Counted from the stretch's first letter, positions 1 through 9,587 are shown. The stretch: DNA of 64,000 nt from Acinetobacter calcoaceticus (GCF_004345325.1 NZ_SLVJ01000001.1:248001-312000); one strand, 5' to 3'. Numbers and translations are program-made. The notes: generated from the letters alone by a model not told the origin.

Positions 1-1662
1 TAAAGGCTCTACACCTTCCAATACGCGCAAGAAACCTGCAGCTTGTTCAAAGGTACGTTCGCCTAAGCGTGGTACATTTTTCAAGGCTTGGCGGTTTTCA
101 AAACGGCCATTTTCTTTACGGTATTCAACGATCTGTTGTGCAATCGCTTTGTTCAAACCTGCGATATAGCCCAAGATTGCAGAAGATGCGGTATTGACAT
201 CAACACCCACAGCATTCACACAGTCTTCAACCACAGCGTCTAGAGTTTTTGCCAGACCAGTTTGGTTCACGTCATGTTGATACTGACCTACACCAATCGA
301 CTTAGGATCAATCTTGACCAATTCAGCCAATGGATCTTGTAAACGACGTGCAATCGAAACTGCGCCACGAATCGCAACATCCAATTCAGGCAATTCAGCC
401 GAAGCCAATTCTGAAGCGGAATAAACCGAAGCACCGGCTTCACTGACCGATACACGAGTCAGTTTCAGGTCAGTGTTGGCTGCCATCATTTCTGCAACCA
501 CTGCTTCAGTTTCACGACTTGCAGTACCGTTACCAATCGCAATCAGGTCAACGTTGTATTCACGGCACAAACGCGCCAATTCTGCAATTGAACCAGCTTT
601 ATCATCTTTAGGCGCAAATGGATAAATGGTGCTATGTGCTTCAACATCACCAGATGCATTAACCACAGCCAATTTCACACCAGTACGGATACCAGGATCG
701 ACACCCAAGGTGCAGCGTGAGCCCGCAGGCGCAGACAACAACAAATGACGTAGGTTTTCAGCAAAGACTTGCATTGCTTCAGCTTCAGCATTCAAACGCT
801 TATCAGTCAACAATGAGTGTTCGATGCTTGGACGGACTTTACCCATCCAGAATAATTTTGCTGTTTGTTTTAAATAATCTTGACGTGCTTGTGGTTGGAT
901 CTGTTCGAGGTTAAGTTCAGTCTCGATACGTGCCAATGCTGGCTCATCTTCACCGTCTACTTTCAAACCCAAAACGTTTTCTTGACGACCACGTAACATC
1001 GCCAATAAACGATGTGATGGTACTTTGTTTAGGTTTTCAGAGAAATCGAAGTAATCACGGAATTTCTTACCGACTTCTTTTTTCTCTTCACTCGCGACAA
1101 GGCTTTTCAGCACTGCAGTTTTAGAGAAACCGGCTTTGAGTTCCGTGGTCAGGCCAATATTTTGCGCCCAATCATCAATCAGAATATGTTGAATCGCATC
1201 CAATTGGCTCTCAACATCAGCATAGTCTTCATGACTAAAGCCTTCGAGTGCCGCTTGAGGTTCGATCTCTTGTTGTAGAATTTTTTCAGCAATCGGGCCT
1301 AAACCAGCTTCTCTTGCTTTAAATGATTTGCTGGTACGCTTAGGGCGATACGGTGCATAAATCTCTTCTAATGCATTTTTAGTCGCAGCTGCATTCACAC
1401 GTGACAACAAGTCATCGGACAATTTATCTTGTTCTTTCAGTGATTCAATGACTTTGTCACGTCTTTCGAATAAATCACGTAAATACGTTAAACGCGTATC
1501 AAGTTGGCGTAATTGCGTGTCGTCTAAACCTTGCGTTACTTCTTTACGGTAACGTGCGATAAATGGAACACTGGCACCTTCATCAATCAATTTGATGGCA
1601 GCTTCTACTTGGTTTGGACGTGCGGCAAGCTCACTTGCCAACTGCTGAACTAAGTCAGTCAT
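1..1662 (-). CDS. tex: Tex, RNA-binding transcription accessory protein (3' end beyond window)
   Basis: Tex is a conserved cytoplasmic nucleic-acid-binding protein linked to transcription and RNA handling. The first 554 residues are present from an ATG at 1662 (MTDLVQQLASELAARPNQV); the frame is still open at base 1, so the C-terminal part, including the S1 domain, is missing. Visible parts are an N-terminal helical HTH-like region, a YqgF/RNase H-like domain starting near residue 316 (TLGVDPGIRTG), and helix-hairpin-helix segments near the window edge (LGYIAGLNKAIAQQIVEYR). The family is usually about 770-790 residues long, so this is roughly the N-terminal 70 percent. It is transcribed away from the lipoprotein gene at 1777-2199. 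Assignment is firm. Confidence 0.93.
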   Translation of the reverse strand, partial: MTDLVQQLASELAARPNQVEAAIKLIDEGASVPFIARYRKEVTQGLDDTQLRQLDTRLTYLRDLFERRDKVIESLKEQDKLSDDLLSRVNAAATKNALEEIYAPYRPKRTSKSFKAREAGLGPIAEKILQQEIEPQAALEGFSHEDYADVESQLDAIQHILIDDWAQNIGLTTELKAGFSKTAVLKSLVASEEKKEVGKKFRDYFDFSENLNKVPSHRLLAMLRGRQENVLGLKVDGEDEPALARIETELNLEQIQPQARQDYLKQTAKLFWMGKVRPSIEHSLLTDKRLNAEAEAMQVFAENLRHLLLSAPAGSRCTLGVDPGIRTGVKLAVVNASGDVEAHSTIYPFAPKDDKAGSIAELARLCREYNVDLIAIGNGTASRETEAVVAEMMAANTDLKLTRVSVSEAGASVYSASELASAELPELDVAIRGAVSIARRLQDPLAELVKIDPKSIGVGQYQHDVNQTGLAKTLDAVVEDCVNAVGVDVNTASSAILGYIAGLNKAIAQQIVEYRKENGRFENRQALKNVPRLGERTFEQAAGFLRVLEGVEPL

Positions 1663-1776
1663 CGTGTTAAATTCCACAAGGATAAGGACTAAAAGTTAGT
1701 GATTATAAAGACCAAGACTATAAAATCCACAACTGTTTTACATATTCTTCACTAATCAGCAAGTAACATGTTAATT

Positions 1777-2199
1777 CTATTGGTTTTTTATAGCACAATC
1801 TTCAGGTGATTTTTGCATACTCGTCGATGATGATGGATAAAGAACAATCTGTCCAACAGCCCATGTTGCTCCTTTAGCGCGTCCACCGCCACGCGAGTCG
1901 TGCGCTTGGATTTTACAGCTTTGATATCCATTTAAAATGACAACTTCTGAAATAAAGATCGGCGGTGCTTCCATATACCAGATTTCTTTCAATAAAAAAG
2001 CGTAGTACCGACGTTCCTTTAAACTAAAATGACCTGTTGCATCGGTTTGTGTTTCGCCCACTTGCACACCTTTTAAGGCTTGCCCTTGGGGATCCATCAC
2101 CGTTCCTGTCATAAGTGGTCGAGATAATCGACTAATACATGCCGACAAACCTAGACAGAGCAGCAGAATACATATAAGTTTCATTGCATAATTGCTCAT
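1777..2199 (-). CDS. small lipoprotein with carboxypeptidase-regulatory-like fold
   Basis: A 140-residue protein with a type II signal peptide and lipobox (LGLSAC, Cys at residue 21), so probably membrane-anchored. After the Cys, residues 28-60 (LMTGTVMDPQGQALKGVQV followed by TDATGHFSL) resemble the beta-sandwich found in carboxypeptidase regulatory-like / CNA-B-type domains: G-x-V-x-D-x-x-G-x-x-L. The rest is not recognised. A second ATG at residue 6 (position 2184) gives an equally good signal peptide; neither start has a clear ribosome-binding site. It lies alone between tex and the divergent ompR. Function unknown. Confidence 0.7.
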   Translation of the reverse strand: MSNYAMKLICILLLCLGLSACISRLSRPLMTGTVMDPQGQALKGVQVGETQTDATGHFSLKERRYYAFLLKEIWYMEAPPIFISEVVILNGYQSCKIQAHDSRGGGRAKGATWAVGQIVLYPSSSTSMQKSPEDCAIKNQ

Positions 2200-2418
2200 T
2201 TTTTTCGATTATAACCAAAAAAAATCACTTGTTAATCATGCAGCAATCAAATGTCAACATTTGCAGGGGGGTATACGAGCTAAGATGTTGTTTTTTGGTA
2301 TTCTCAATCGCTTGAAAATTGTATTTTTGAGCAAATTGATACATAGTCATAACAATAACTTAGGCAGTATACTCAGCTATACAAATATTGATAAATTACT
2401 ATATTTACGGAGTGCATC

Positions 2419-3183
2419 ATGAGTCTGGTTGTACCTGCTGAAAATACAGATGTCGTTCACCACGAAACCGATCGCGTCGAACGTATTCTTGTAGTCGATG
2501 ATGATGTCCGTTTGCGTACACTTTTACAGCGTTTCTTAGAAGATAAAGGATTTGTGGTCAAGACTGCCCACGATGCGACGCAGATGGATCGCCTATTACA
2601 ACGTGAGTTATTTTCACTCATCGTTCTCGATTTTATGCTTCCCGTAGAAGATGGCTTAAGTATTTGCCGTCGCCTACGTCAATCCAATATCGACACGCCG
2701 ATTATTATGCTGACCGCTCGCGGCAGTGATTCTGATCGCATTGCAGGCTTAGAAGCTGGCGCAGACGACTATTTACCAAAACCATTTAATCCCAATGAAT
2801 TACTCGCACGTATACGTGCAGTATTGCGTCGTCAAGTCCGTGAAGTGCCTGGCGCACCAAGCCAAAACGTCGAAGTGGTCTCGTTTGGCCCATGGTCATT
2901 AGATCTGTCTACACGCACCCTAACCCGTGAAGGTCAAGTGGTGACACTCACTACAGGTGAGTTTGCAGTTCTCAAAGCCTTGGTACAACATCCACGCGAA
3001 CCTTTGACCCGCGACAAGCTCATGAACCTGGCTCGTGGTCGTGAATGGGGTGCAATGGAACGCTCAATCGATGTACAAGTATCACGCCTACGTCGTTTGA
3101 TCGAAGAAAACCCTGCTCGTGCTCGCTATATCCAAACGGTTTGGGGCGTGGGTTATGTCTTTGTTCCAGATGGTGCAGAATAA
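2419..3183 (+). CDS. ompR: OmpR-family response regulator
   Basis: A 254-residue DNA-binding response regulator, partner of the histidine kinase encoded 30 bases downstream. The receiver domain (residues 22-135) has the acidic triad (DDD at 27-29), the phospho-acceptor Asp71 (LIVLDFMLP), Thr99 and Lys121. The winged-helix output domain (residues 155-250) ends in the usual RRLIEENPARARYIQTVWGV block. The start is an ATG at 2419 with ACGGAG just upstream. In Acinetobacter this pair is annotated OmpR/EnvZ and is expected to respond to osmotic or envelope conditions; the target genes cannot be read from this window. The N-terminal 20 residues are longer than in E. coli OmpR. Confidence 0.93.
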   Translation: MSLVVPAENTDVVHHETDRVERILVVDDDVRLRTLLQRFLEDKGFVVKTAHDATQMDRLLQRELFSLIVLDFMLPVEDGLSICRRLRQSNIDTPIIMLTARGSDSDRIAGLEAGADDYLPKPFNPNELLARIRAVLRRQVREVPGAPSQNVEVVSFGPWSLDLSTRTLTREGQVVTLTTGEFAVLKALVQHPREPLTRDKLMNLARGREWGAMERSIDVQVSRLRRLIEENPARARYIQTVWGVGYVFVPDGAE

Positions 3184-3213
3184 TATTCAGCCTATACGCA
3201 TTTAGGGCCTGTA

Positions 3214-4674
3214 GTGAAATTAGATCCAAGTGATACCGCAAACTTCAATGAGTTTGAAGCCTATTCTGAAAAGAAACGCACCCGTTGGGAACGTTTCTTA
3301 GACAAAATTAAGCCTCGCTCAGCCGCCATGCGCACCACTGTGTTGGTGATCTTTGTGGTCTTTATCAGTTGGTTCATGACGCTATGGTTCTTCTGGCGAA
3401 CGCTGTATTTGCCTGAGTTACAGTTGCATGCGCGCTATTTGGCGCTGCAACTTGAAGTCATCAACAACCCCAATATTAAAATTTACAATAAAGACAATGA
3501 GCTAGATGTAGATCTATGGCTGAAAAATCGCGTTGGTCTAGAGTACATCACCGACCCAACGCAATACCCCAATGTTAAAGATAAATTAGTTGCCGACTAT
3601 ATTACTGGACATATCGAAGAAAAATTAGCCCAAGAAATGGCACTCAAAGATGTGGTAGTGTATTTTCAGTTTAAACCTAGCCCTCGCATTTGGATTCAAA
3701 CCCCAGAAATGCATGGTCATTGGGTGCGTGAAACCCTGAAAACCTATGCCAATTACAGCTCAGAGCTGGTATTTGGATGGTTGTTGGGTGTGCCCATCGT
3801 GTCATTTATTATTATCCTGACCTTGGTTCGCCAGCTTAATCGTCCATTAAGACGCTTGCAAAATGCTGCCAATCAATACAGTAAAAATGCCAAGGCACCC
3901 TATTTAGAAACCAATCATGGTCCACAAGAGATCCGTGAGGTTAACCAAGCCTTCAATCATATGGTTTACACCCTGCAGCAAACTGAACGTGATCGCTTGA
4001 TCATGTTGGCGGGTATTTCACATGATTTAAGAACACCGCTCACGCGTATTCGCCTCAGTGCTGAAATGATGCCCGATGATGACTTTCTCAAAGAAGGCCT
4101 TATCTATGATGTCGAAGATATGGATGCGATTTTAGATCAATTCATTTCTTATATGCGTGATGGTTCTGACGAAGAACTGCAAGACACCAACATCAATAGC
4201 CTACTCCAAGAACTAGTCATTCAATTCAAACCCTTAGACATCCAGTTTCAGGCACAACAACTACCCATTATTGCCGCACGTTCCTTATCATTGAAGCGCC
4301 TGATTGGCAATTTAATCAACAATGCCAAGCGCTATGGTGCAGAACCGATTGAGCTTTCAGCACATGCCCTTGAGCACCAGATTATCATCAGTGTTTCAGA
4401 TCATGGTGAAGGCATCCCCGAAGATCAAATTGCAGAACTGATGCAACCTTTTGTACGTGGCAATGCAGCACGCACCGTACAAGGTAGTGGGTTGGGTTTG
4501 GCGATTGTGAAACGGATCGTCGATATTCACCAAGGTGAAATTTATATACACAATCGCGAACATGGTGGCTTGGAAGTAATTATCAGCTTGCCATTGGCAC
4601 CACTAGAAAAAGAGCAAGCCACCTCAAGCAGTGCTTTGGGTAAAATCAAGCAAACTCTGACTGAACGCTTCTAA
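3214..4674 (+). CDS. envZ: EnvZ-type sensor histidine kinase
   Basis: An inner-membrane histidine kinase of 486 residues. It has a cytoplasmic N-terminus of about 40 residues, TM1 (about 41-60), a periplasmic domain, TM2 (about 186-206), HAMP, then the dimerisation/phospho-acceptor helix with H-box GISHDLRTPLTRIRL (His270). An N-box (NLINNAKRYG) and G-boxes (DHGEGIP, GSGLGLAIV) complete the ATPase domain. The start is a GTG at 3214, 30 bases after ompR stops, so the two genes are almost certainly cotranscribed; no strong Shine-Dalgarno is visible, which fits translational coupling. It should phosphorylate and dephosphorylate the OmpR homologue. Confidence 0.92.
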   Translation: MKLDPSDTANFNEFEAYSEKKRTRWERFLDKIKPRSAAMRTTVLVIFVVFISWFMTLWFFWRTLYLPELQLHARYLALQLEVINNPNIKIYNKDNELDVDLWLKNRVGLEYITDPTQYPNVKDKLVADYITGHIEEKLAQEMALKDVVVYFQFKPSPRIWIQTPEMHGHWVRETLKTYANYSSELVFGWLLGVPIVSFIIILTLVRQLNRPLRRLQNAANQYSKNAKAPYLETNHGPQEIREVNQAFNHMVYTLQQTERDRLIMLAGISHDLRTPLTRIRLSAEMMPDDDFLKEGLIYDVEDMDAILDQFISYMRDGSDEELQDTNINSLLQELVIQFKPLDIQFQAQQLPIIAARSLSLKRLIGNLINNAKRYGAEPIELSAHALEHQIIISVSDHGEGIPEDQIAELMQPFVRGNAARTVQGSGLGLAIVKRIVDIHQGEIYIHNREHGGLEVIISLPLAPLEKEQATSSSALGKIKQTLTERF

Positions 4675-4885
4675 CTAAACGCCTAATTTTTAATCGCTTA
4701 ATATTTCAAAGGCCAGTTTAGTCTCACTGTTTTATTATTACATTTCAACGCACTACAATGCATCAAAAATATAAATACCTGTATTTATTTACGAAATTAG
4801 ACCTTAGCCTAACAGCTATGCACTTTCACTAGACACAGCGGTACAATTCAAGCTAATTCTGAGTTTTATCTATTGAGAGTACGAC

Positions 4886-6409
4886 ATGGCCTTAGACCGC
4901 ATTCGTTTAGCTTCACTTCACGACAAAGTTATGAGTGCAGAGCAAGCTGCAACATTTATTCAAGACGGTATGACTGTCGGTATGAGTGGATTTACACGCG
5001 CTGGTGAGGCCAAAGCTGTACCACAAGCCTTAGTTAAGCAAGCGCTTGTTAATCCTTTAAAAATTACATTAATTACCGGTGCAAGCTTAGGTAATGATCT
5101 GGACAAACAACTCACTGAAGCAGGTGTATTGGCTCGTCGCCTACCATTCCAAGTGGATAACACTTTACGTCGCGCAATCAACAATGGCGAAGTGATGTTT
5201 ATCGATCAGCATTTGTCTGAAACTGTAGAACAAATGCGTAACCTACAACTTAAACGTCCAGATGTTGCAGTGATTGAAGCAATTGCGATCACTGAAGATG
5301 GCGGCATTATCCCGACAACGTCTGTAGGCAACTCAGCCAGTTTTGCGATCTTTGCTGAAAAAGTCATTGTTGAAATCAATACTTCACTTGATCCAGCATT
5401 TGAAGGCTTACACGATATTTACATCCCAAGCTACCGCCCAACACGCCAACCGATCCCTTTAACTCAAGTGGATGAGCGTATTGGTACCACTGCGATTCAA
5501 ATCGATCCTTCAAAAATCGTGGGTATCGTATTTAACGACACTGATGATTCTCCATCAACTGTGACCCTACCAGATGATGAGACTCAAGGTATTGCCAACC
5601 ACCTGATCGCATTCTTTGAAAACGAAGTGGCTGAAAAGCGCCTACCGAAAAACTTAGGCCCATTACAAGCCGGTATCGGTTCGATTGCCAATGCAGTTTT
5701 GACAGGTCTTAAAGATTCAAACTTCGAAGACTTGATCATGTACTCAGAAGTTCTTCAAGATTGTACTTTTGAACTGATCGATGCGGGCAAAATGAAATTT
5801 GCTTCAGGTTCTTCAATCACCCTCTCTAAGCAGTATGGCGATAAAGTCTTTGGCAATATCGAAGCATATAAAGACAAGTTGGTTCTTCGTCCACAGGAAA
5901 TTTCAAACCATCCTGAATTGGTTCGTCGTCTGGGCATCATCGGTATCAACACTGCGCTTGAGTTCGATATTTACGGCAACGTAAACTCAACCCACGTTTG
6001 TGGTACCAAAATGATGAACGGTATCGGTGGCTCAGGTGACTTCGCACGTAATGCACATTTGGCTATTTTCGTAACCAAATCAATTGCAAAAGGCGGAGAT
6101 ATCTCTTCAATCGTACCAATGGCATCGCATGTTGATCACTCTGAACATGATGTTGATATTCTTGTGACTGAAATTGGTCTAGCCGATCTACGTGGTCTTG
6201 CTCCACGTGAGCGCGCACGTGCCATTATCGACAACTGTGCTCATCCAATGTATCGCAATGCATTGAATGACTACTTCGAACGTTCATGCGCTAAAGGCGG
6301 CCATACCCCTCACCTATTGCGTGAAGCTTTGTCTTGGCATGCAAACTTTGAAGAAAAAGGTCATATGCTTGCAGCACTCAACACTGCGAATGTTGCTGAA
6401 ACCGCATAA
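4886..6409 (+). CDS. acetyl-CoA hydrolase / succinate:acetate CoA-transferase family
   Basis: A class I CoA-transferase-like enzyme of 507 residues, in the family that includes succinate:acetate CoA-transferases (AarC, Cat1) and acetyl-CoA hydrolases (Ach1). It would move CoA between short-chain acids such as acetate and succinate. Family marks are the opening GMTVGMSGFTRAGEAKAVP block, the glycine loop GIGSIANAVL, and the expected catalytic Glu288 in MYSEVLQD, followed by SGSSITLS and the CGTKMMNGIGGSGDFARNA block. The ATG at 4886 has GAGAGTACGAC upstream. It is a single-gene unit with a strong terminator at 6471-6501. The exact substrate pair cannot be told from sequence. Confidence 0.9.
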   Translation: MALDRIRLASLHDKVMSAEQAATFIQDGMTVGMSGFTRAGEAKAVPQALVKQALVNPLKITLITGASLGNDLDKQLTEAGVLARRLPFQVDNTLRRAINNGEVMFIDQHLSETVEQMRNLQLKRPDVAVIEAIAITEDGGIIPTTSVGNSASFAIFAEKVIVEINTSLDPAFEGLHDIYIPSYRPTRQPIPLTQVDERIGTTAIQIDPSKIVGIVFNDTDDSPSTVTLPDDETQGIANHLIAFFENEVAEKRLPKNLGPLQAGIGSIANAVLTGLKDSNFEDLIMYSEVLQDCTFELIDAGKMKFASGSSITLSKQYGDKVFGNIEAYKDKLVLRPQEISNHPELVRRLGIIGINTALEFDIYGNVNSTHVCGTKMMNGIGGSGDFARNAHLAIFVTKSIAKGGDISSIVPMASHVDHSEHDVDILVTEIGLADLRGLAPRERARAIIDNCAHPMYRNALNDYFERSCAKGGHTPHLLREALSWHANFEEKGHMLAALNTANVAETA

Positions 6410-6443
6410 GTCTTTAAGTCTAAACTTATATATTTAAATTCAA

Positions 6444-6468
6444 ATGCTTAAGCTCAAAACTTAAGCAT
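6444..6468. repeat. 9-bp inverted repeat with 7-base loop
   Basis: ATGCTTAAG - CTCAAAA - CTTAAGCAT. It sits between the CoA-transferase stop and its terminator. A near twin (same CTTAAG core and a loop differing at two bases) is found at 17040-17064 after hisF. It lacks a T-run of its own, so it is not an intrinsic terminator. Confidence 0.75.
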
Positions 6469-6470
6469 CA

Positions 6471-6501
6471 AAAAATCCCCCTGCATTCAGGGGGATTTTT
6501 T
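6471..6501 (+). terminator. intrinsic terminator after the CoA-transferase gene
   Basis: Stem ATCCCCCTG / CAGGGGGAT with loop CATT, followed by seven T. The upstream A-run means it can also work for the convergent methyltransferase gene whose stop lies at 6501. Confidence 0.9.
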
Positions 6502-7247
6502 TATTCCCGCTTGCCCATGCGCAACAGAATTGGAAATTGCACCTCAATCTCAGACTGGTGGCTATCCAACTGATGTGCCGCCAAGTAGTGTTGAATCGGA
6601 ATCAACGGATCTGTGCCACGCTGCTGCTTATAGTGCTTCAATCCCGACCAAGTACTTAAATAATTCAATAATTGCGGCCCTGTCCAGCGATAAGACATGT
6701 GGTATTCAGGTGTGCTGATTGATTTAAATGGAAATGGGATGGTGCGATAGCATTCATCGATATAACGACGCTCTGCATCCCAATAACCATTCAAGGTTTC
6801 GAAATACAGGGTTTGTATCAGCTGATTGAGCTCAGGCGGCTCGACATGGATCAAGGCGTAGCCAATAACGGCAAATAAGCCATCGGGCTTTAAACAGCGA
6901 TAGACCTCAGGATAGAACTTATTAAAATCAAACCAATGTATCGCCTGTGCCACCGCAATCACATCAAAACTCTGCGACATAAAACTGGTTTTTTCTGCGG
7001 GTTGTACCTGATAACTGACGTTATCAAAATGAGGCGCTTGATGTAGTTGTTGCTGACTGAGATCGGTCGCTACGACCTGCTCAAAATAAGGCGCCAGTAA
7101 TTGGGTAAATTGACCTGATCCTGCGCCACAGTCCCAAGCCAGTTCACGTTCTGATGCGTGCTTTAAAATCTCCTCTATGATCGAGCTCGGATACGTTGGT
7201 CGAGCTTGGTGATAGAGTTGACTTCCTGTCGAAAACAAATCTTTCAT
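6501..7247 (-). CDS. class I SAM-dependent methyltransferase
   Basis: A soluble 248-residue protein with the methyltransferase 11 pattern: motif I AWDCGAGSGQFTQLL (about residues 37-51), the acidic end of beta-2 (VVATDLS), and the post-I segment FDVIAVAQAIHWFDF, where the IHWF motif is typical of the trans-aconitate / cypemycin-like methyltransferase group. The ATG at 7247 (MKDLFSTGS) is chosen over an upstream TTG at 7280 because family members begin close to this motif. The substrate is not predictable. It is convergent with the CoA-transferase gene and shares its terminator region. Confidence 0.8.
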   Translation of the reverse strand: MKDLFSTGSQLYHQARPTYPSSIIEEILKHASERELAWDCGAGSGQFTQLLAPYFEQVVATDLSQQQLHQAPHFDNVSYQVQPAEKTSFMSQSFDVIAVAQAIHWFDFNKFYPEVYRCLKPDGLFAVIGYALIHVEPPELNQLIQTLYFETLNGYWDAERRYIDECYRTIPFPFKSISTPEYHMSYRWTGPQLLNYLSTWSGLKHYKQQRGTDPLIPIQHYLAAHQLDSHQSEIEVQFPILLRMGKRE

Positions 7248-7344
7248 GATGATTTTTAAATAGCCAAATACGCCCAACAATATAGCTGATATTTAAAGAC
7301 CATGTTTGTTTTTCATACAAAAGCGGCAGACAAAAGCCACAGAC

Positions 7345-7373
7345 AAAAAAAAGCCTCAAAATAATTGAGGCTT
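7345..7373 (-). terminator. terminator downstream of tRNA-Phe (copy at 7383)
   Basis: Stem AAGCCTCAA / TTGAGGCTT; on the minus strand it is followed by a run of T (A-run 7345-7352 on the plus strand). Confidence 0.85.
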
Positions 7374-7382
7374 TTTCAAATA

Positions 7383-7458
7383 TGGTGGCGAGACCCAGGA
7401 TCGAACTGGGGACACACGGATTTTCAATCCGTTGCTCTACCTACTGAGCTATCACGCC
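7383..7458 (-). tRNA. tRNA-Phe (GAA)
   Basis: 76 bases with encoded CCA. Reading the minus strand, the gene starts GGCGTGATAGCTCAGTAGG, has the anticodon loop TTGAAAA (anticodon GAA), T-loop GTTCGATC and ends TCTCGCCACCA. The acceptor stem has one U-U mismatch, shared by the second copy. Flanked downstream by an intrinsic terminator. Confidence 0.97.
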
Positions 7459-7539
7459 GATGCGGTGTATTAAGCCGTATCTGCTCAACTTAGTCAATAT
7501 AAATCATCAAGATTTAATTTGATCGGATATTTTTTACCC

Positions 7540-7568
7540 AAAAAAAATCCCTGATGGGATCAGGGATT
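7540..7568 (-). terminator. terminator downstream of tRNA-Phe (copy at 7601)
   Basis: Stem AATCCCTGAT / ATCAGGGATT with loop GGG; the plus-strand A-run at 7540-7547 is the T-run on the minus strand. Each tRNA-Phe copy thus has its own terminator. Confidence 0.88.
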
Positions 7569-7600
7569 GAAAACACAAATAGGTTTTTAAACTGCATATA

Positions 7601-7676
7601 TGGTGGCGAGACCCAGGATCGAACTGGGGACACACGGATTTTCAATCCGTTGCTCTACCTACTGAGCTATCACGCC
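7601..7676 (-). tRNA. tRNA-Phe (GAA), second identical copy
   Basis: 76 bases, identical over its full length to the copy at 7383-7458, with encoded CCA and anticodon GAA. The 142 bases between the copies are not similar beyond the tRNA, and each copy has its own terminator, so this is a gene duplication within one cluster rather than an assembly repeat of a longer unit. Confidence 0.97.
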
Positions 7677-7872
7677 GATGGAGCGTATTAAACAATTTTC
7701 AGCATAGACCGTCAAGCCTATATTCAGACAAACATTTCAATCGCTTATTTTTAAAACACATTCACCCATATATCGCACAAAACCTGATCAGATCACATGA
7801 ATATGAGTACAACAACATCAATCAGCGTCTAAAAATAGCTTGAACGCCTCAGCTTCAATCTAAAAGCATGCC

Positions 7873-8250
7873 TTAGATTTTACCCAGATGTGCGAGGCAA
7901 CGATGAATTGCACCACAGCCTGGTTCAAATTTTTTCACCTCTTTGGCCTCTTCAAGTCGACAAACTTCTGCGACTAGACGTTCTGCCACACCTCGCCCGC
8001 GATTTGCTGGGTGAACCACGATATTTTCCAACAAACGACTGTCACCTTGACCGGTACACCAAATAGCGCCAATTATTTTGCAATTAAATTCTGCGGTATA
8101 AACTAAGGTATACTGAGCAAGGTTTTGCTCAAGTTGTTCGATGGCATCTTGCCCGTCACCAAACTCAGGACTGGTGTCATATATGCGTTCCAGTTGATCG
8201 CGAATGTCCTCATTTTCGAGAGAAGTATAAGCGTGTACGGTAATAGGCAT
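7873..8250 (-). CDS. GNAT-fold protein, PanZ/PanM-like acetyl-CoA sensor candidate
   Basis: A short (125 aa) GNAT-family protein. The acetyl-CoA-binding pyrophosphate loop is ANRGRGVAERL (about residues 82-92), preceded by the beta-4 block LLENIVVHP. Short length and the segment YTLVYTAEFNCKIIGAIWC recall PanZ (PanM), the acetyl-CoA-dependent maturation factor and regulator of aspartate decarboxylase PanD; that link is an inference from general resemblance, and a plain N-acetyltransferase is possible. The ATG at 8250 has a strong CTGGAGG ribosome-binding site. It is transcribed divergently from hisB. Confidence 0.72.
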   Translation of the reverse strand: MPITVHAYTSLENEDIRDQLERIYDTSPEFGDGQDAIEQLEQNLAQYTLVYTAEFNCKIIGAIWCTGQGDSRLLENIVVHPANRGRGVAERLVAEVCRLEEAKEVKKFEPGCGAIHRCLAHLGKI

Positions 8251-8346
8251 TGATTAAGCCTCCAGAGCAAACTAATATGCCATGACTTTGTCACAGCCAA
8301 TATTTTTAAATCAAGCATTTTTAGCGTTTTTTTGAGGAACGTGTCT

Positions 8347-8940
8347 ATGACGCAACGTATCAGTGAAGTAGTAAGAAACACCAACGAAACCAAAATTCGA
8401 GTTCGTGTGAATCTAGATGGTACTGGTCAAGGCACCCTCAACACCGGTGTTCCCTTTTTAGATCATATGATCGATCAAATCAAGCGACATGGTCTATTTG
8501 ATATCGATATCCATTGTGATGGAGATCTAGAAATTGATGACCATCATACCGTTGAAGACTGCGGGATCACCTTGGGCCAAGCCTTTGCCAAAGCATTAGG
8601 CGATAAAAAAGGCTTACGTCGTTATGGCCATTTTTATGCGCCATTGGATGAAGCCTTGAGCCGCGTTGTGGTCGATCTGTCTGGTCGTCCGGGTCTATTT
8701 ATGGATATCCCATTTACCCGTGCGCGTATCGGTACTTTTGATGTGGATCTTTTTTCAGAGTTCTTCCAAGGTTTTGTCAATCATGCCTTGATGACTTTGC
8801 ATATCGACAACCTTAAAGGTAAAAACAGCCATCACCAAATTGAGTGTGTATTTAAAGCCTTTGCACGCGCACTTCGCATGGCTTGTGAAGTTGATCCGCG
8901 TGCTGAGAACATGGTTGCATCAACCAAAGGTACCCTTTAA
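8347..8940 (+). CDS. hisB: imidazoleglycerol-phosphate dehydratase
   Basis: Converts imidazole glycerol phosphate to imidazole acetol phosphate in histidine synthesis. The 197-residue monofunctional form lacks the phosphatase domain found in E. coli HisB. Manganese-ligand histidines lie in [22 protein letters not shown] and the C-terminal [10 protein letters not shown] block. The ATG at 8347 is preferred over an upstream TTG because TTGAGGA lies at the right distance. Its stop overlaps the hisH start (TAATG), so the two are translationally coupled. Confidence 0.96.
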   Translation: MTQRISEVVRNTNETKIRVRVNLDGTGQGTLNTGVPFLDHMIDQIKRHGLFDIDIHCDGDLEIDDHHTVEDCGITLGQAFAKALGDKKGLRRYGHFYAPLDEALSRVVVDLSGRPGLFMDIPFTRARIGTFDVDLFSEFFQGFVNHALMTLHIDNLKGKNSHHQIECVFKAFARALRMACEVDPRAENMVASTKGTL

Positions 8941-9557
8941 TGACACGTATTGCCCTTCTAGACTATGGCATGGGGAACTTACACTCGGCAGCTAAGGCAC
9001 TTGAACATGTCGGTGCACGGGTCGATGTCACCAATGATCCCAAACTTATTGCACAAGCAGATAAGATCGTGTTCCCTGGTGTAGGCGCCATGCGTGACTG
9101 TATGCAAGGCATGCGCGAAGCTGGGATTGATGAAGTGGTTAAACAGGCGGCTTTTAATAAACCTGTTTTGGCGATTTGTGTTGGTATGCAAGCCTTAATG
9201 CATCACTCCGAAGAAAACGGTGGTGCAGAAGCGCTGGGAATCTTTGCTGGAACCGTTAAGCATTTTCCTGAAGTACCACACTTAAAAGTACCGCATATGG
9301 GCTGGAATCAAGTACTGCAACGTGATCCTGAGCATCCAATGTGGCGCAACATTGAGCAGAACAGCCGTTTCTACTTTGTACACAGCTATTATGTACAACC
9401 GCAAGACCATGATTTGGTTGCGGCTGAATGTGATTATGCCTTGCCGTTCTGTGCTGCACTGCATAAAGACAATTTGTTTGCCACTCAGTTTCATCCTGAG
9501 AAAAGCCATACTGCGGGCTTACAGTTGTTAAAAAATTTCGTGGAATGGGATATCTAA
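8940..9557 (+). CDS. hisH: imidazole glycerol phosphate synthase, glutaminase subunit
   Basis: Glutaminase partner of HisF: it releases ammonia from glutamine, which is channelled into the HisF barrel. 205 residues, class I amidotransferase with the nucleophile Cys80 ([10 protein letters not shown]) and the catalytic His185 and Glu187 (TQFHPEKS); the oxyanion-region [10 protein letters not shown] is also present. The start ATG overlaps the hisB stop by one base. Its partner hisF lies 6.7 kb downstream on the same strand. A terminator follows at 9588-9624. Confidence 0.96.
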   Translation: MTRIALLDYGMGNLHSAAKALEHVGARVDVTNDPKLIAQADKIVFPGVGAMRDCMQGMREAGIDEVVKQAAFNKPVLAICVGMQALMHHSEENGGAEALGIFAGTVKHFPEVPHLKVPHMGWNQVLQRDPEHPMWRNIEQNSRFYFVHSYYVQPQDHDLVAAECDYALPFCAALHKDNLFATQFHPEKSHTAGLQLLKNFVEWDI

Positions 9558-9587
9558 GCCTCAACCACAGCAGTCTTTAAGAATATT

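Noticed and set aside
2192..2422. 76-codon plus-strand ORF upstream of ompR
   Set aside because: No ribosome-binding site, atypical composition, and it covers the ompR promoter region.
7383..7676. The two tRNA-Phe genes as an integration (att) duplication
   Set aside because: Both are full-length with their own terminators, and only 142 bp without coding DNA lies between them.
9256..9564. 102-codon minus-strand ORF inside hisH
   Set aside because: Shadow of hisH on the opposite strand; many such frames occur in the window.
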